Notes under the pieces: generated by a model
What the model saw: the letters and a program-made list of their open reading frames with translations, nothing else
Told to the model about the DNA's origin: nothing
Database searches by the model: none
Made by a program: the position numbers and the translations under genes
Assembly (NCBI GenBank): GCA_021773355.1
Contig: JAJFKE010000050.1
Coordinates: 62,001 to 126,000, forward strand
Source: Gammaproteobacteria bacterium
GTDB lineage: Bacteria; Pseudomonadota; Gammaproteobacteria; Pseudomonadales; Pseudohongiellaceae
DNA length: 64,000 nt
Direction of reading: 5' to 3'
In this document: positions 45,553 to 52,721 of the stretch, piece by piece
Layout of the letters: every line of letters begins with the position of its first letter
How positions within the stretch are numbered: the stretch's first letter is position 1

Positions 45553-45923
45553 AGTATCGATTTTTGTGCGGTATTGTTTTGATTGGATTGCAACGACTCG
45601 GCACCAACAATTTCATTGACATCAGCTACCAAATTTAGCCACTCCTTTCGCATCGTACGCAGTTTGTTCTTTCCCTCTTTCGAAAGCCTGTAGTACTGGC
45701 GCGGTGGCCCCGAATCGGATTCTTCCCAGTACGTTACCAACCAGGACTGCCCTTTGAGCCTTCGCAGGATGGGATAAACCGTCCCTTCACTTACCGCAAG
45801 ACGGGGTGTATTCGCAAGACGAGTGACAATCTCATATCCGTAACTGGGTCGCTTCTCGATAAGGGCGAGAATACTCAGCTCCAATAAGCCCTTGTGCATT
45901 TGTGAGGTCCAGCCGTCAGCCAT
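45549..45923 (-). CDS. PadR-family transcriptional regulator
   Basis: 124 residues, winged helix with no C-terminal extension. Features are LLELSILALIEKRPSYGYEIVTRL, the recognition region LAVSEGTVYPILRRLKGQ, and the wing LVTYWEESDSGPPRQYYRLSKEGK. PadR proteins repress nearby genes and here the partner encodes a HAAS-type membrane protein, a frequent pairing. The gene is divergent from the serine hydrolase gene, and three AGTACT boxes with one AGTATT lie in the shared intergenic region, so autoregulation and control of both sides are likely. Confidence 0.88.
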   Translation of the reverse strand: MADGWTSQMHKGLLELSILALIEKRPSYGYEIVTRLANTPRLAVSEGTVYPILRRLKGQSWLVTYWEESDSGPPRQYYRLSKEGKNKLRTMRKEWLNLVADVNEIVGAESLQSNQNNTAQKSIL

Positions 45924-45993
45924 ATCCCTTCCCCGAATTCAAAGCGAAGCTCGCAGTAATTGTCGTCGAGTAACAAGGTAATGTTAATCGCCT

Positions 45994-46050
45994 AGTATTG
46001 TCAAGTCAAAAGTACTGTGTTATATGTAGTACTATGTTTTATACAGTACT
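45994..46050. promoter_or_regulatory. 17-bp phased AGTACT operator
   Basis: AGTATT (45994-45999), AGTACT (46011-46016), AGTACT (46028-46033) and AGTACT (46045-46050) start exactly 17 bp apart. A plus-strand promoter TTGTCA (45998-46003) with 17-bp spacing to TATATG (46021-46026) overlaps them. This fits an array of PadR sites controlling the divergent genes. Confidence 0.65.
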
Positions 46051-46105
46051 AAAAAATAGTTGCGCAAATTAACCTTTATTCAACAATGAGCCTGAGGATT
46101 CCAAT

Positions 46106-47305
46106 ATGTCCACAACAAACAAAAGCTACTTGATGCCGGGAAGTAAACACTGCACTGCACTACTTTTCATGCTGGTTTTTACGGGTTGCAGTCAGGTCTA
46201 TACCCTCGGCTACATGTCGAAGGTGTTGATCAACCAGGACGCAAACACTGACGACTATCTGTGGAAAGAAGCCTACACAATACCCGCATCTAGTACTCCA
46301 CTTCCTTTGCCCAAGAGTTATGAAATCGATAGAGTGCGAAACGCATTCACACAGGGGAAAACTCAGTTTAATTTGGAATCCTATTTAGCAGAATCGAGCT
46401 CGACTGCGCTGCTTGTGGTTAAAGATGGTCGACTACTTTATGAACAATACTTTAACGGCAGCTCTGCAGAGCAACTGCAAGCGACTTTTTCGATCTCGAA
46501 ATCGATATTCTCGTTGCTTCTGGGTAGCGTTATAGAAGACTATCCGTCGCTCTCACTTAGCGATCCGATAACGGATTATCTTCCTGAATTGGCAGCGCGG
46601 GATTCCCGATTTGCCGGTGTAGACCTGGCGAGCCTTATCGACATGCACTCCGGAATCCGTTATTCGACCGATACCAGTTTTCCCTTCGTTAATCAGGACG
46701 CACCTCTTGTCTACTACGCCAGCAATCTGCGCGCCGTGGTATTACAGAAGACCACATTGGAATCTGTTCCAGGTGAATTTCATTACAACGACTACAATCC
46801 GAATATGTTCGCGCTGGCCTTGGAAAGAGTAGTGGGAAAGAACCCGGTAGTTTTGGTTCAGGAAAAGCTATTCGAGGCGATTGGCGCGGAAGACAGTGCC
46901 CTGTGGTCTACGGATAATCATGGCTTCCCATATTGGGAAAGTGGCTTTGTAGCGACCGCGCGAGACCTGGCCAAAATCGGGCAATTAATGTTGGATGATG
47001 GTCAGGTCAATTCTGTAAAGTTAATCTCCACCGATTGGCACAGACGTTCCACCACTTACCCAGATGCTGAACTACCAGAAGAGTTGGATGGCCGACAATG
47101 GATTTATCGGAATGGCTGGTGGCAAATTCTTCGAGCTGCCCCACCCAACGACTACGCGGCGATAGGCCGATTCGGTCAGATGATCTATGTATCTCCAGCT
47201 CACGGTGTAGTCATTGTACGCACGGGCACTGACCAAAATCCGCCAAGCGATAGTGAGCTCACAAAACTGTTCTATGCAGCAACAGAGGCATTAGATGGTG
47301 GATAA
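46106..47305 (+). CDS. beta-lactamase-family serine hydrolase lipoprotein
   Basis: 399 residues with GAGGA upstream. A lipobox VFTGCSQ near residue 28 suggests a lipoprotein. The serine-hydrolase SxxK motif is SISK (residues 129-132) in ATFSISKSIFSLLLG; the second site is HYNDYNPN, a Y-N-D form, and the third part has a Gly near VIVRTGTD. The family (PF00144, class C-like) includes esterases, 6-aminohexanoate-dimer hydrolases and D-peptidases; penicillin resistance is not implied. It is divergent from padR and probably controlled by it. Confidence 0.86.
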   Translation: MSTTNKSYLMPGSKHCTALLFMLVFTGCSQVYTLGYMSKVLINQDANTDDYLWKEAYTIPASSTPLPLPKSYEIDRVRNAFTQGKTQFNLESYLAESSSTALLVVKDGRLLYEQYFNGSSAEQLQATFSISKSIFSLLLGSVIEDYPSLSLSDPITDYLPELAARDSRFAGVDLASLIDMHSGIRYSTDTSFPFVNQDAPLVYYASNLRAVVLQKTTLESVPGEFHYNDYNPNMFALALERVVGKNPVVLVQEKLFEAIGAEDSALWSTDNHGFPYWESGFVATARDLAKIGQLMLDDGQVNSVKLISTDWHRRSTTYPDAELPEELDGRQWIYRNGWWQILRAAPPNDYAAIGRFGQMIYVSPAHGVVIVRTGTDQNPPSDSELTKLFYAATEALDGG

Positions 47306-47322
47306 AAATTGCGGATGCCCGT

Positions 47323-47342
47323 TTATTAGCTATAGCTAATAA
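47323..47342 (+). terminator. 20-bp palindrome after serine hydrolase
   Basis: TTATTAGCTATAGCTAATAA is a perfect palindrome 17 nt after the stop. It can form a hairpin but no T-run follows. Confidence 0.45.
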
Positions 47343-47549
47343 GCTTAAGAAACTCGCATAAAGTGTTTAGGGTTGGAGTATAAATTCAGAAGTCTTGTAA
47401 GAGCGTTTCTTGCACTAAACTTACAGTCGACAATCAGTGCTAGCCGGAAGCAGGCTTGCCCTTTTAGAAGGAATGTCTTTTATCGACTTAGGCTGACACA
47501 AGACTGTTCAAAATTTTGTGTCAAAATAAAAAACACCTCATCTATCTGA

Positions 47550-47810
47550 TCACAGATCAAGTGCGCCATCAAGCCTGCCCTCGAAGAAGATTGCCAGTTG
47601 AGATAATGTCAGGCCCCAATTTTGGGTCAGCATTGTCCATTTTTTGCTGGCGTTCTGAATGCCCATATACAACAACTTGAGCAAGCTATTATCGTTAGGG
47701 AAGCCGCCTTTGGTTTTTGTCAGTTTACGAAACTGCCGATGCACGGCCTCAATGGAATTGGTTGTGCAGATAACCTTGCGGATGGTTTTACGATAGCGAA
47801 AGTAGACCGA
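47550..47810 (-). pseudogene. IS256-family transposase remnant
   Basis: About 86 residues of the C-terminal end remain. RKTIRKVICTTNSIEAVHRQF matches the IS256 block around the catalytic Glu region (TTNxIE), followed by RKLTKTKGGFPNDNSLLKLLY and a final AIFFEGRLDG. A TAA precedes the fragment at 47811-47813 where the direct repeat begins, so the N-terminal catalytic part was lost. The repeat cuts it at this edge. Not functional. Confidence 0.85.
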
Positions 47811-47857
47811 TTAGTTATCCCTTTTTTTGTCCCTATTCTTGTATAAACATACTCATT
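47811..47857 (+). repeat. direct repeat, right copy
   Basis: Matches 43555-43600 in the same orientation, with the shared blocks TTTTTTGTCCC and ATTCTTGTATAAAC. It adjoins the IS256 remnant. Confidence 0.7.
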
Positions 47858-47887
47858 GTAGACAGACTAAGTTACAACCGTTCTGCT

Positions 47888-49294
47888 TTAGTTGTGCACC
47901 ACATTGCGAATGATGGCAATCATATCGCTGATGCCTTTGCGAAAATCCTCAACAGGAACTCTTTCATCATTACCGTGCACCCCAGATGGTTCGCCGGCGC
48001 GCGTAATTATAGGGTTGAAACCATAACTAACAATGCCGAGATCTCGAGTGAAGTGACTGTCGGTAAAACCGGTACTCACCGAGGGCAACACTCTAGATCG
48101 GGGATGGAGTTCGCGGGTTACATTTTCTATCGCTTTAAATAGTCTCGAATTCGTAGACGAAATTGCCGGCGTAAAAGCCATTATTACCTCGACCTCAACA
48201 CCGGCTGGCGCGACCAGAGCGGTAAGATCGGCGATGAATTCTTCGGCGGGCCTGTCAGGTAACATGCGGCAATCCAATTCTGCCCAAGCTTCAGGCGGCA
48301 CTACATTAATCTTGTTCGAGCCACTCATGCGCGTCATGGAACAAGTATCTCTGGTAAGCGCATGATGGCCGGGACGGTAATCCTGAAAAGCCGGGAGGAA
48401 TTCGGGGTCTTGAATTGCCGTGGCCATATCGGCATAGGCTGCTGCCCATTCATCATCCAGCGATAATGCCACTCCGGAAAAGTAGGTATTCACTTCTGGA
48501 ATGATGCGAGCTGGAAACGGATTCGCCCGCAGTATTGCCAATGCATCTACTATACGGGTTACGGAACTGGTAGTACGCGGCGATGATCCGTGACCGGGTA
48601 CGTCTACGGCTTTTAGTCTTAACCACACTGGTACTTTTTGTGTAACCTCAACACCGAAAATTATTTCATCGACATTTCTGCTGCCGGCACCACCCTCGTT
48701 GATTAACAGTCCCATGCCATCAAAAATTTCCCGTCTATTCTCTATCAACCAACCTACGCCATAGGCCCCCCCCGCTTCTTCGTCGGCAGTAGCGAGAAAG
48801 ACAACATCGCGGTTTAGAGCACGACCGCTTCTGTGCAGGGTCAAAAAAGCAGCAAGCTGGGAGATACCGGTTCCCTTCATGTCTCTGGCACCACGGCCCA
48901 GAATATAGCCATCGCGCAATTCACCAGACAGCGGATCTGTGGTCCAGTAAGCCGGGTCCGCAGGAACCACATCGGTGTGCTGCAACATCATCAACCCAGG
49001 CTGATCTCCACCCTCTAACCTGGCCCAGATATTACCGCGGCCCGGCGCGCTTTCCGCTGTTTCATACTCAATGCCCTCCGCCTCGAAGATGGCTGCATAG
49101 AAATCCACGGCTCGCGATTCATTGCCCGGCGGGTTAATGGTGTCGATCTGAATGAGTTGCTGTAGCCAAGCCACCGATTCATCTTCGATAGACTGTGCGC
49201 TTGCCAGGGTGGAAATCGTCAAACTGATGATTAGCAATAAGGGGCTTGTGATATTCAAACTTTGTCTCCTGTTCAATTCAGAGTGAAAATACAA
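47888..49294 (-). CDS. exported M20-family metallopeptidase
   Basis: 468 residues with a signal peptide (LLLIISLTISTLASAQ). Di-zinc ligands lie in MMLQHTDVVPAD, GRGARDMKGTG and ATADEEAGGAYG, with the final ligand in GVHGNDERVPV. It follows the family pattern of carboxypeptidases and acetyl-deacylases, with the dimerisation domain in the middle (residues ~225-340). Export to the periplasm suggests peptide or amino-acid scavenging. Single gene; substrate open. Confidence 0.88.
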   Translation of the reverse strand: MYFHSELNRRQSLNITSPLLLIISLTISTLASAQSIEDESVAWLQQLIQIDTINPPGNESRAVDFYAAIFEAEGIEYETAESAPGRGNIWARLEGGDQPGLMMLQHTDVVPADPAYWTTDPLSGELRDGYILGRGARDMKGTGISQLAAFLTLHRSGRALNRDVVFLATADEEAGGAYGVGWLIENRREIFDGMGLLINEGGAGSRNVDEIIFGVEVTQKVPVWLRLKAVDVPGHGSSPRTTSSVTRIVDALAILRANPFPARIIPEVNTYFSGVALSLDDEWAAAYADMATAIQDPEFLPAFQDYRPGHHALTRDTCSMTRMSGSNKINVVPPEAWAELDCRMLPDRPAEEFIADLTALVAPAGVEVEVIMAFTPAISSTNSRLFKAIENVTRELHPRSRVLPSVSTGFTDSHFTRDLGIVSYGFNPIITRAGEPSGVHGNDERVPVEDFRKGISDMIAIIRNVVHN

Positions 49295-49432
49295 CAGATC
49301 AGTCGATGTAGATAGTAGTGAAGCTGTACTTCAGAATACCTTTCCCCATGACGAATAGCTTATGTCAGCCGAGTCCTGGGGCCTCGACCTAAAATCTGCT
49401 TCCCCGATACTTCGGTGAGCTGAGGACAATCC

Positions 49433-49489
49433 ATGAAAAAATATATTGACGGTGTCGCATCTAATCTCAGCGAAATTGCATCTGGTTAA
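49433..49489 (+). CDS. possible 18-residue leader peptide
   Basis: A short frame (MKKYIDGVASNLSEIASG) with TGAGGA 7-9 nt before the ATG precedes the membrane-protein gene of the sigma operon. Length and position suit a leader peptide, but no attenuator was found and chance cannot be excluded. Confidence 0.2.
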   Translation: MKKYIDGVASNLSEIASG

Positions 49490-49518
49490 TTAGAGACAAT
49501 CAAAAACAGGAGCAGGGT

Positions 49519-49962
49519 ATGGAAAAGTTAGCAGATTTTGGAGTAGGTGGAGGGCTTGCGGCTCTCGCCTTTTGGATGTTCATCGCCGCTGTTGTGATAG
49601 GAGGTATATGGGACAGTATCCGCAAACGCGAGGCACAACACGAGACGGTACGGCGAATAATAGAAAGTGGTCAGCAGATTGATCAACAGCTAATAGATAA
49701 ACTTTTATCGCTCAGCGATGGACGCAGTAAGCGTCTCGATCGAGACTTTAAGATAACGGCGCTATGTATATTGCCTACGGCCGTCGGCATGGCATTTTTT
49801 GCAGGAATACTCGGCTCTTACTATCCAGGCTATCTGATGCCTTTATTGGGAGTCGCGGCACTACTTGCCTGTATCGGTATTGGATTCTGGGTTGCTGCGA
49901 ATTATGTCGCCCGGTGGTATATCGAGGACAGCAATTCTGCAAACACTGACGCGCTTGGATAG
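49519..49962 (+). CDS. small membrane protein before ECF sigma factor
   Basis: 147 residues. One N-terminal helix (LAALAFWMFIAAVVIGGIW), a charged segment (SIRKREAQHETVRRIIESGQQ) and two more helices (ALCILPTAVGMAFFAGILG; LMPLLGVAALLACIGIGFW). The layout matches DUF6249-like proteins, which often accompany ECF sigma genes, though I am not certain of the number. AGGAGCAGGGT lies upstream. It leads the operon, 5 nt before the sigma gene. Possibly a sensor or anti-sigma factor. Confidence 0.7.
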   Translation: MEKLADFGVGGGLAALAFWMFIAAVVIGGIWDSIRKREAQHETVRRIIESGQQIDQQLIDKLLSLSDGRSKRLDRDFKITALCILPTAVGMAFFAGILGSYYPGYLMPLLGVAALLACIGIGFWVAANYVARWYIEDSNSANTDALG

Positions 49963-49967
49963 CTCTT

Positions 49968-50534
49968 GTGCCTAAAGCACAAGATTATTATCCGGATTGC
50001 CCTGAACCCTTGCTGGTTAGCTTGGCCAGAGGTGGCGATCGTAAAGCATTTGAGGAGTTGGTACGCAGACGTCAGTCCTGGATACGTCATTTGATGCAAC
50101 GCTGCTGCGGAGACCGGGCACTGGCTGATGATCTGGCACAGCAGGTATTTCTGCAGGTCTGGCTGAAGCTTCGTGGATTAAAAGAGCCTGGCGCATTTGG
50201 CGGCTGGCTGAAACGACTGGCAATCTCAATTTGGCTGCAGTATTTACGCAAGCACGATGCCCTGCTCGATGCCGAGGAATACAGTGACAACACCGCACAA
50301 CAGGAATCTCCTGCGGAGGCTATGGATCTGGACGCTGCCCTAAGCACACTATCGGACACTGTAAGACTTTGCATTGTACTGTGCTATCACGAAGGAATGA
50401 GTCACAAGGAAATAGCCGAGAGCACAGGATTGGCTCTTGGAACCGTAAAGTCACATATCAATCGAGGCTCACAGCGACTACGAGAATGCCTGTCCGCCTA
50501 TGCTGAAAGTAGCAACAAGGAGAATTCACTATGA
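49968..50534 (+). CDS. ECF RNA polymerase sigma factor
   Basis: 188 residues from a GTG. Region 2 is AFEELVRRRQSWIRHLMQRCC with DDLAQQVFLQVWLKLRG and FGGWLKRLAISIWLQYLRKH; region 4 is LDAALSTLSDTVRLCIVLCYHEG with the HTH MSHKEIAESTGLALGTVKSHINRGSQRLRE. Group 4 sigma factors direct RNA polymerase to stress or envelope genes and are held by anti-sigma factors encoded nearby. The downstream membrane protein overlaps it by 4 nt (ATGA) and is the likely anti-sigma partner. Confidence 0.9.
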   Translation: MPKAQDYYPDCPEPLLVSLARGGDRKAFEELVRRRQSWIRHLMQRCCGDRALADDLAQQVFLQVWLKLRGLKEPGAFGGWLKRLAISIWLQYLRKHDALLDAEEYSDNTAQQESPAEAMDLDAALSTLSDTVRLCIVLCYHEGMSHKEIAESTGLALGTVKSHINRGSQRLRECLSAYAESSNKENSL

Positions 50535-50881
50535 CAGAGGATCGAGATCCTTTCCTGCAATCTCTGTTCGATGACTCAAGGTTGGAGCCGGTGAGTGAGG
50601 AATTCACATCAGCGGTTGTGAGCAGAACTTATAGCCTGCGCAATAAATTAATCACTGTTGCAGTCGGACTAATAGTGATCTTGCTTGTTTACACCTGGTT
50701 CTATGGCGCTCCTGGGCAAGGCCTTGCATTAGCGATGGCGAAGTTTTTGAGCACCAGCCTGATTGATTTGGGCAATAGTTGGGCGGCACTGATTTTGGCA
50801 CCGATTAATAGCATCGCTGGATTATTGGCTATTACGTTTAAATTGCTTCGCAGTTTTAGTAAAAAAATTCTGGGGCTGTAA
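50531..50881 (+). CDS. short membrane protein, possible anti-sigma
   Basis: 116 residues. The N-terminal part (DPFLQSLFDDSRLEPVSEEF) is acidic and soluble, then a helix (ITVAVGLIVILLVYTWF) and a second hydrophobic part. No zinc-type anti-sigma motif (HxxxCxxC) is present. The start overlaps the sigma gene (ATGA) and the stop abuts the end of the convergent fpr gene. It could sequester the sigma factor, but this rests only on position. Confidence 0.62.
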   Translation: MTEDRDPFLQSLFDDSRLEPVSEEFTSAVVSRTYSLRNKLITVAVGLIVILLVYTWFYGAPGQGLALAMAKFLSTSLIDLGNSWAALILAPINSIAGLLAITFKLLRSFSKKILGL

Positions 50882-51652
50882 TTATTCGACGAAGGCACGC
50901 TCTATGACATAGTGGGCCTTGATACCCTGCCGTGACTCTTCAAATCCCCAATCGTCCAGAATCTGGCAGGTATCTGTCAACATACTTGGACTTCCGCAGA
51001 TCATGAATCTATCAAGCTCCGGATCGGCCTTAGGCAAACCAATATCGTTAAATAGCGTGCCGGAGGACATTAGGTCAGTGAGACGGCCCTGCGTTTGGAA
51101 TTCTTCTCTAGTGACACTCGGATAATAGATTAGCTTCTGTCTTACTTCTGCGCCGAAAAATTCATTGTTGGGAAGGTCTTGCTTGATAAAGTGCTGATAC
51201 GCCAATTCGGATACGTAACGCACGCCATGAGTAAGAATGATTTTATCGAATTTTTCATAAACCTCCGGGTCTTGAATAATACTGATAAAAGGCGCCAGAC
51301 CTGTGCCGGTGCTGATTAGATATAAGTTCCTGCCTTCCAACAAATGATCGACTACAAGAGTGCCTGTGGGCTTGCTGCTGACGAATACTTCATCACCCAC
51401 TCTAATATTCTGCAGTCGTGAAGTAAGGGCGCCATCAGCGACCTTGATGCTGAGGAATTCCAATTCCTCGTCATAATTAGGGCTGGCAATGCTATATGCC
51501 CGCATCAATGGTTTTCCCTCGACTTCCATGCCGAGCATCAAAAAATGGCCATTCTCAAATTTCAAAGAGCGGTCTCGGGTAGTTTTGAAGCTAAACAGGG
51601 AATTATTCCAGTGATGAATTTCGGTTACGCTTTGGGTGGAGATACTGGCCAC
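50882..51652 (-). CDS. fpr: ferredoxin/flavodoxin-NADP+ reductase
   Basis: 256 residues, typical of gammaproteobacterial Fpr. The FAD site is RAYSIASPNY, the NADP-binding part LYLISTGTGLAPFISI, then MICGSPSMLTDTC and the end YVIERAFVE. It reduces ferredoxins or flavodoxins with NADPH, supporting Fe-S assembly and oxidative-stress defence. It is divergent from a LysR regulator, exactly the fprA-finR arrangement in Pseudomonas, which suggests induction by that regulator under oxidative stress. Confidence 0.92.
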   Translation of the reverse strand: MASISTQSVTEIHHWNNSLFSFKTTRDRSLKFENGHFLMLGMEVEGKPLMRAYSIASPNYDEELEFLSIKVADGALTSRLQNIRVGDEVFVSSKPTGTLVVDHLLEGRNLYLISTGTGLAPFISIIQDPEVYEKFDKIILTHGVRYVSELAYQHFIKQDLPNNEFFGAEVRQKLIYYPSVTREEFQTQGRLTDLMSSGTLFNDIGLPKADPELDRFMICGSPSMLTDTCQILDDWGFEESRQGIKAHYVIERAFVE

Positions 51653-51731
51653 TGCTAACTCCTGTAGTTGCCTACTGCTTTTGGGGGGTAAATATCAATT
51701 GCGCACAGTCTAGGACTTCTTTACTATATCT

Positions 51732-51769
51732 GTAAAATTGATTATATATATTAGAGTTATCTATTTTAC
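51732..51769. promoter_or_regulatory. candidate FinR-like operator
   Basis: GTAAAAT (51732-51738) and ATTTTAC (51763-51769) form an inverted repeat in the AT-rich region between fpr and the LysR gene, close to the latter's start. Confidence 0.45.
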
Positions 51770-51773
51770 CTAT

Positions 51774-52652
51774 ATGAGATTCACCCTTAAACAACTGCAA
51801 GTGTTCCTGGCCGTCGCCAGTCATGAGAATGTGAGTCAGGCGGCCAGTGAACTGTCTATGTCGCAATCTGCCGCCAGCACAGCGCTCAAGGAATTGGAAC
51901 ATCGCTTCGGCTTGAATCTGTTCAACCGCATTGGCAAGCGTTTGCAACTAAACGATCAAGGTGCCGCCTTGCGCTCGAAGGCCGCAGCGTTAATCTCTAG
52001 AGCCGAAGAACTGGAAGGCTCCTTAATCAAGCACGATGAAATCGGGGAGCTGAAGGTAGGAGCCACACTGACAATTGGCAATTATTTGGCAATTGGAATT
52101 ATGGCTGCGTTTATGAAGGAGCACGTCAGCGCCAGAGTACATTTGAATGTAGAAAACACCGCCGCAATAGCGGCTAAAGTTCGCAATTTCGAATTGGATA
52201 TAGGTTTGATCGAAGGAGAGCTGCAAGAAGCGGACTTGGATGTAAGCTACTGGCGAGAAGATGAACTCTCCCTTTTCTGTGCCCCGGGCCACCCACTCAG
52301 CAAAAAGCCCAGGCTTGGCGATGAAGATCTATTAACGGCTAACTGGATTGTGCGAGAGAAGGGTTCTGGTACACGTCAGGCTTTTGATCGCGCCATGAGT
52401 GGCATTCTGCCGGATCTGGATTTGAGGTTGGAGTTACAGCACACAGAAGGTATAAAGCGTGCAGTCGAGGCAGGCTTGGGCATTGGTTGTTTGTCAAAGA
52501 TAACCTTGGAAGAGGCTTTTAAACGCGGCACACTGCTTCCCCTGGAATGCCCCCATAGAAATTGGATGCGCAAATTCTATTTCATCATGCACAGACAGAA
52601 ATTTCTAAGTCATGGTGTTAAGAGCTGGATAGAGCATTGTAAAAATACTTAG
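51774..52652 (+). CDS. finR: LysR-family regulator, FinR-like
   Basis: 292 residues from ATG 51774. The helix-turn-helix is ENVSQAASELSMSQSAASTALKELEHRFG, then a periplasmic-binding-like effector domain (LKVGATLTIGNYLAIGIMAAF). Divergent pairing with fpr matches Pseudomonas FinR, which activates fprA upon superoxide or NADPH stress. The symbol is assigned from this synteny plus family membership, not from residue identity. No other target is visible. The upstream in-frame start at 51738 overlaps the operator-like inverted repeat. Confidence 0.82.
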   Translation: MRFTLKQLQVFLAVASHENVSQAASELSMSQSAASTALKELEHRFGLNLFNRIGKRLQLNDQGAALRSKAAALISRAEELEGSLIKHDEIGELKVGATLTIGNYLAIGIMAAFMKEHVSARVHLNVENTAAIAAKVRNFELDIGLIEGELQEADLDVSYWREDELSLFCAPGHPLSKKPRLGDEDLLTANWIVREKGSGTRQAFDRAMSGILPDLDLRLELQHTEGIKRAVEAGLGIGCLSKITLEEAFKRGTLLPLECPHRNWMRKFYFIMHRQKFLSHGVKSWIEHCKNT

Positions 52653-52721
52653 ACCGAATAGTACCAACGGCTTTAAAAAAGTCAGCGCGCCATAGCAGTA
52701 ACAACAGGATCGGAATACAGA

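Noticed and set aside
46106..47305. Antibiotic-resistance beta-lactamase
   Set aside because: It belongs to the broad PF00144 hydrolase family and lacks a clear YxN/KTG set; resistance cannot be claimed.
44029..47410. Shared GAGCGTTTCT at 44029 and 47401
   Set aside because: A ten-base match at unequal distance from the hairpins; within chance expectation.
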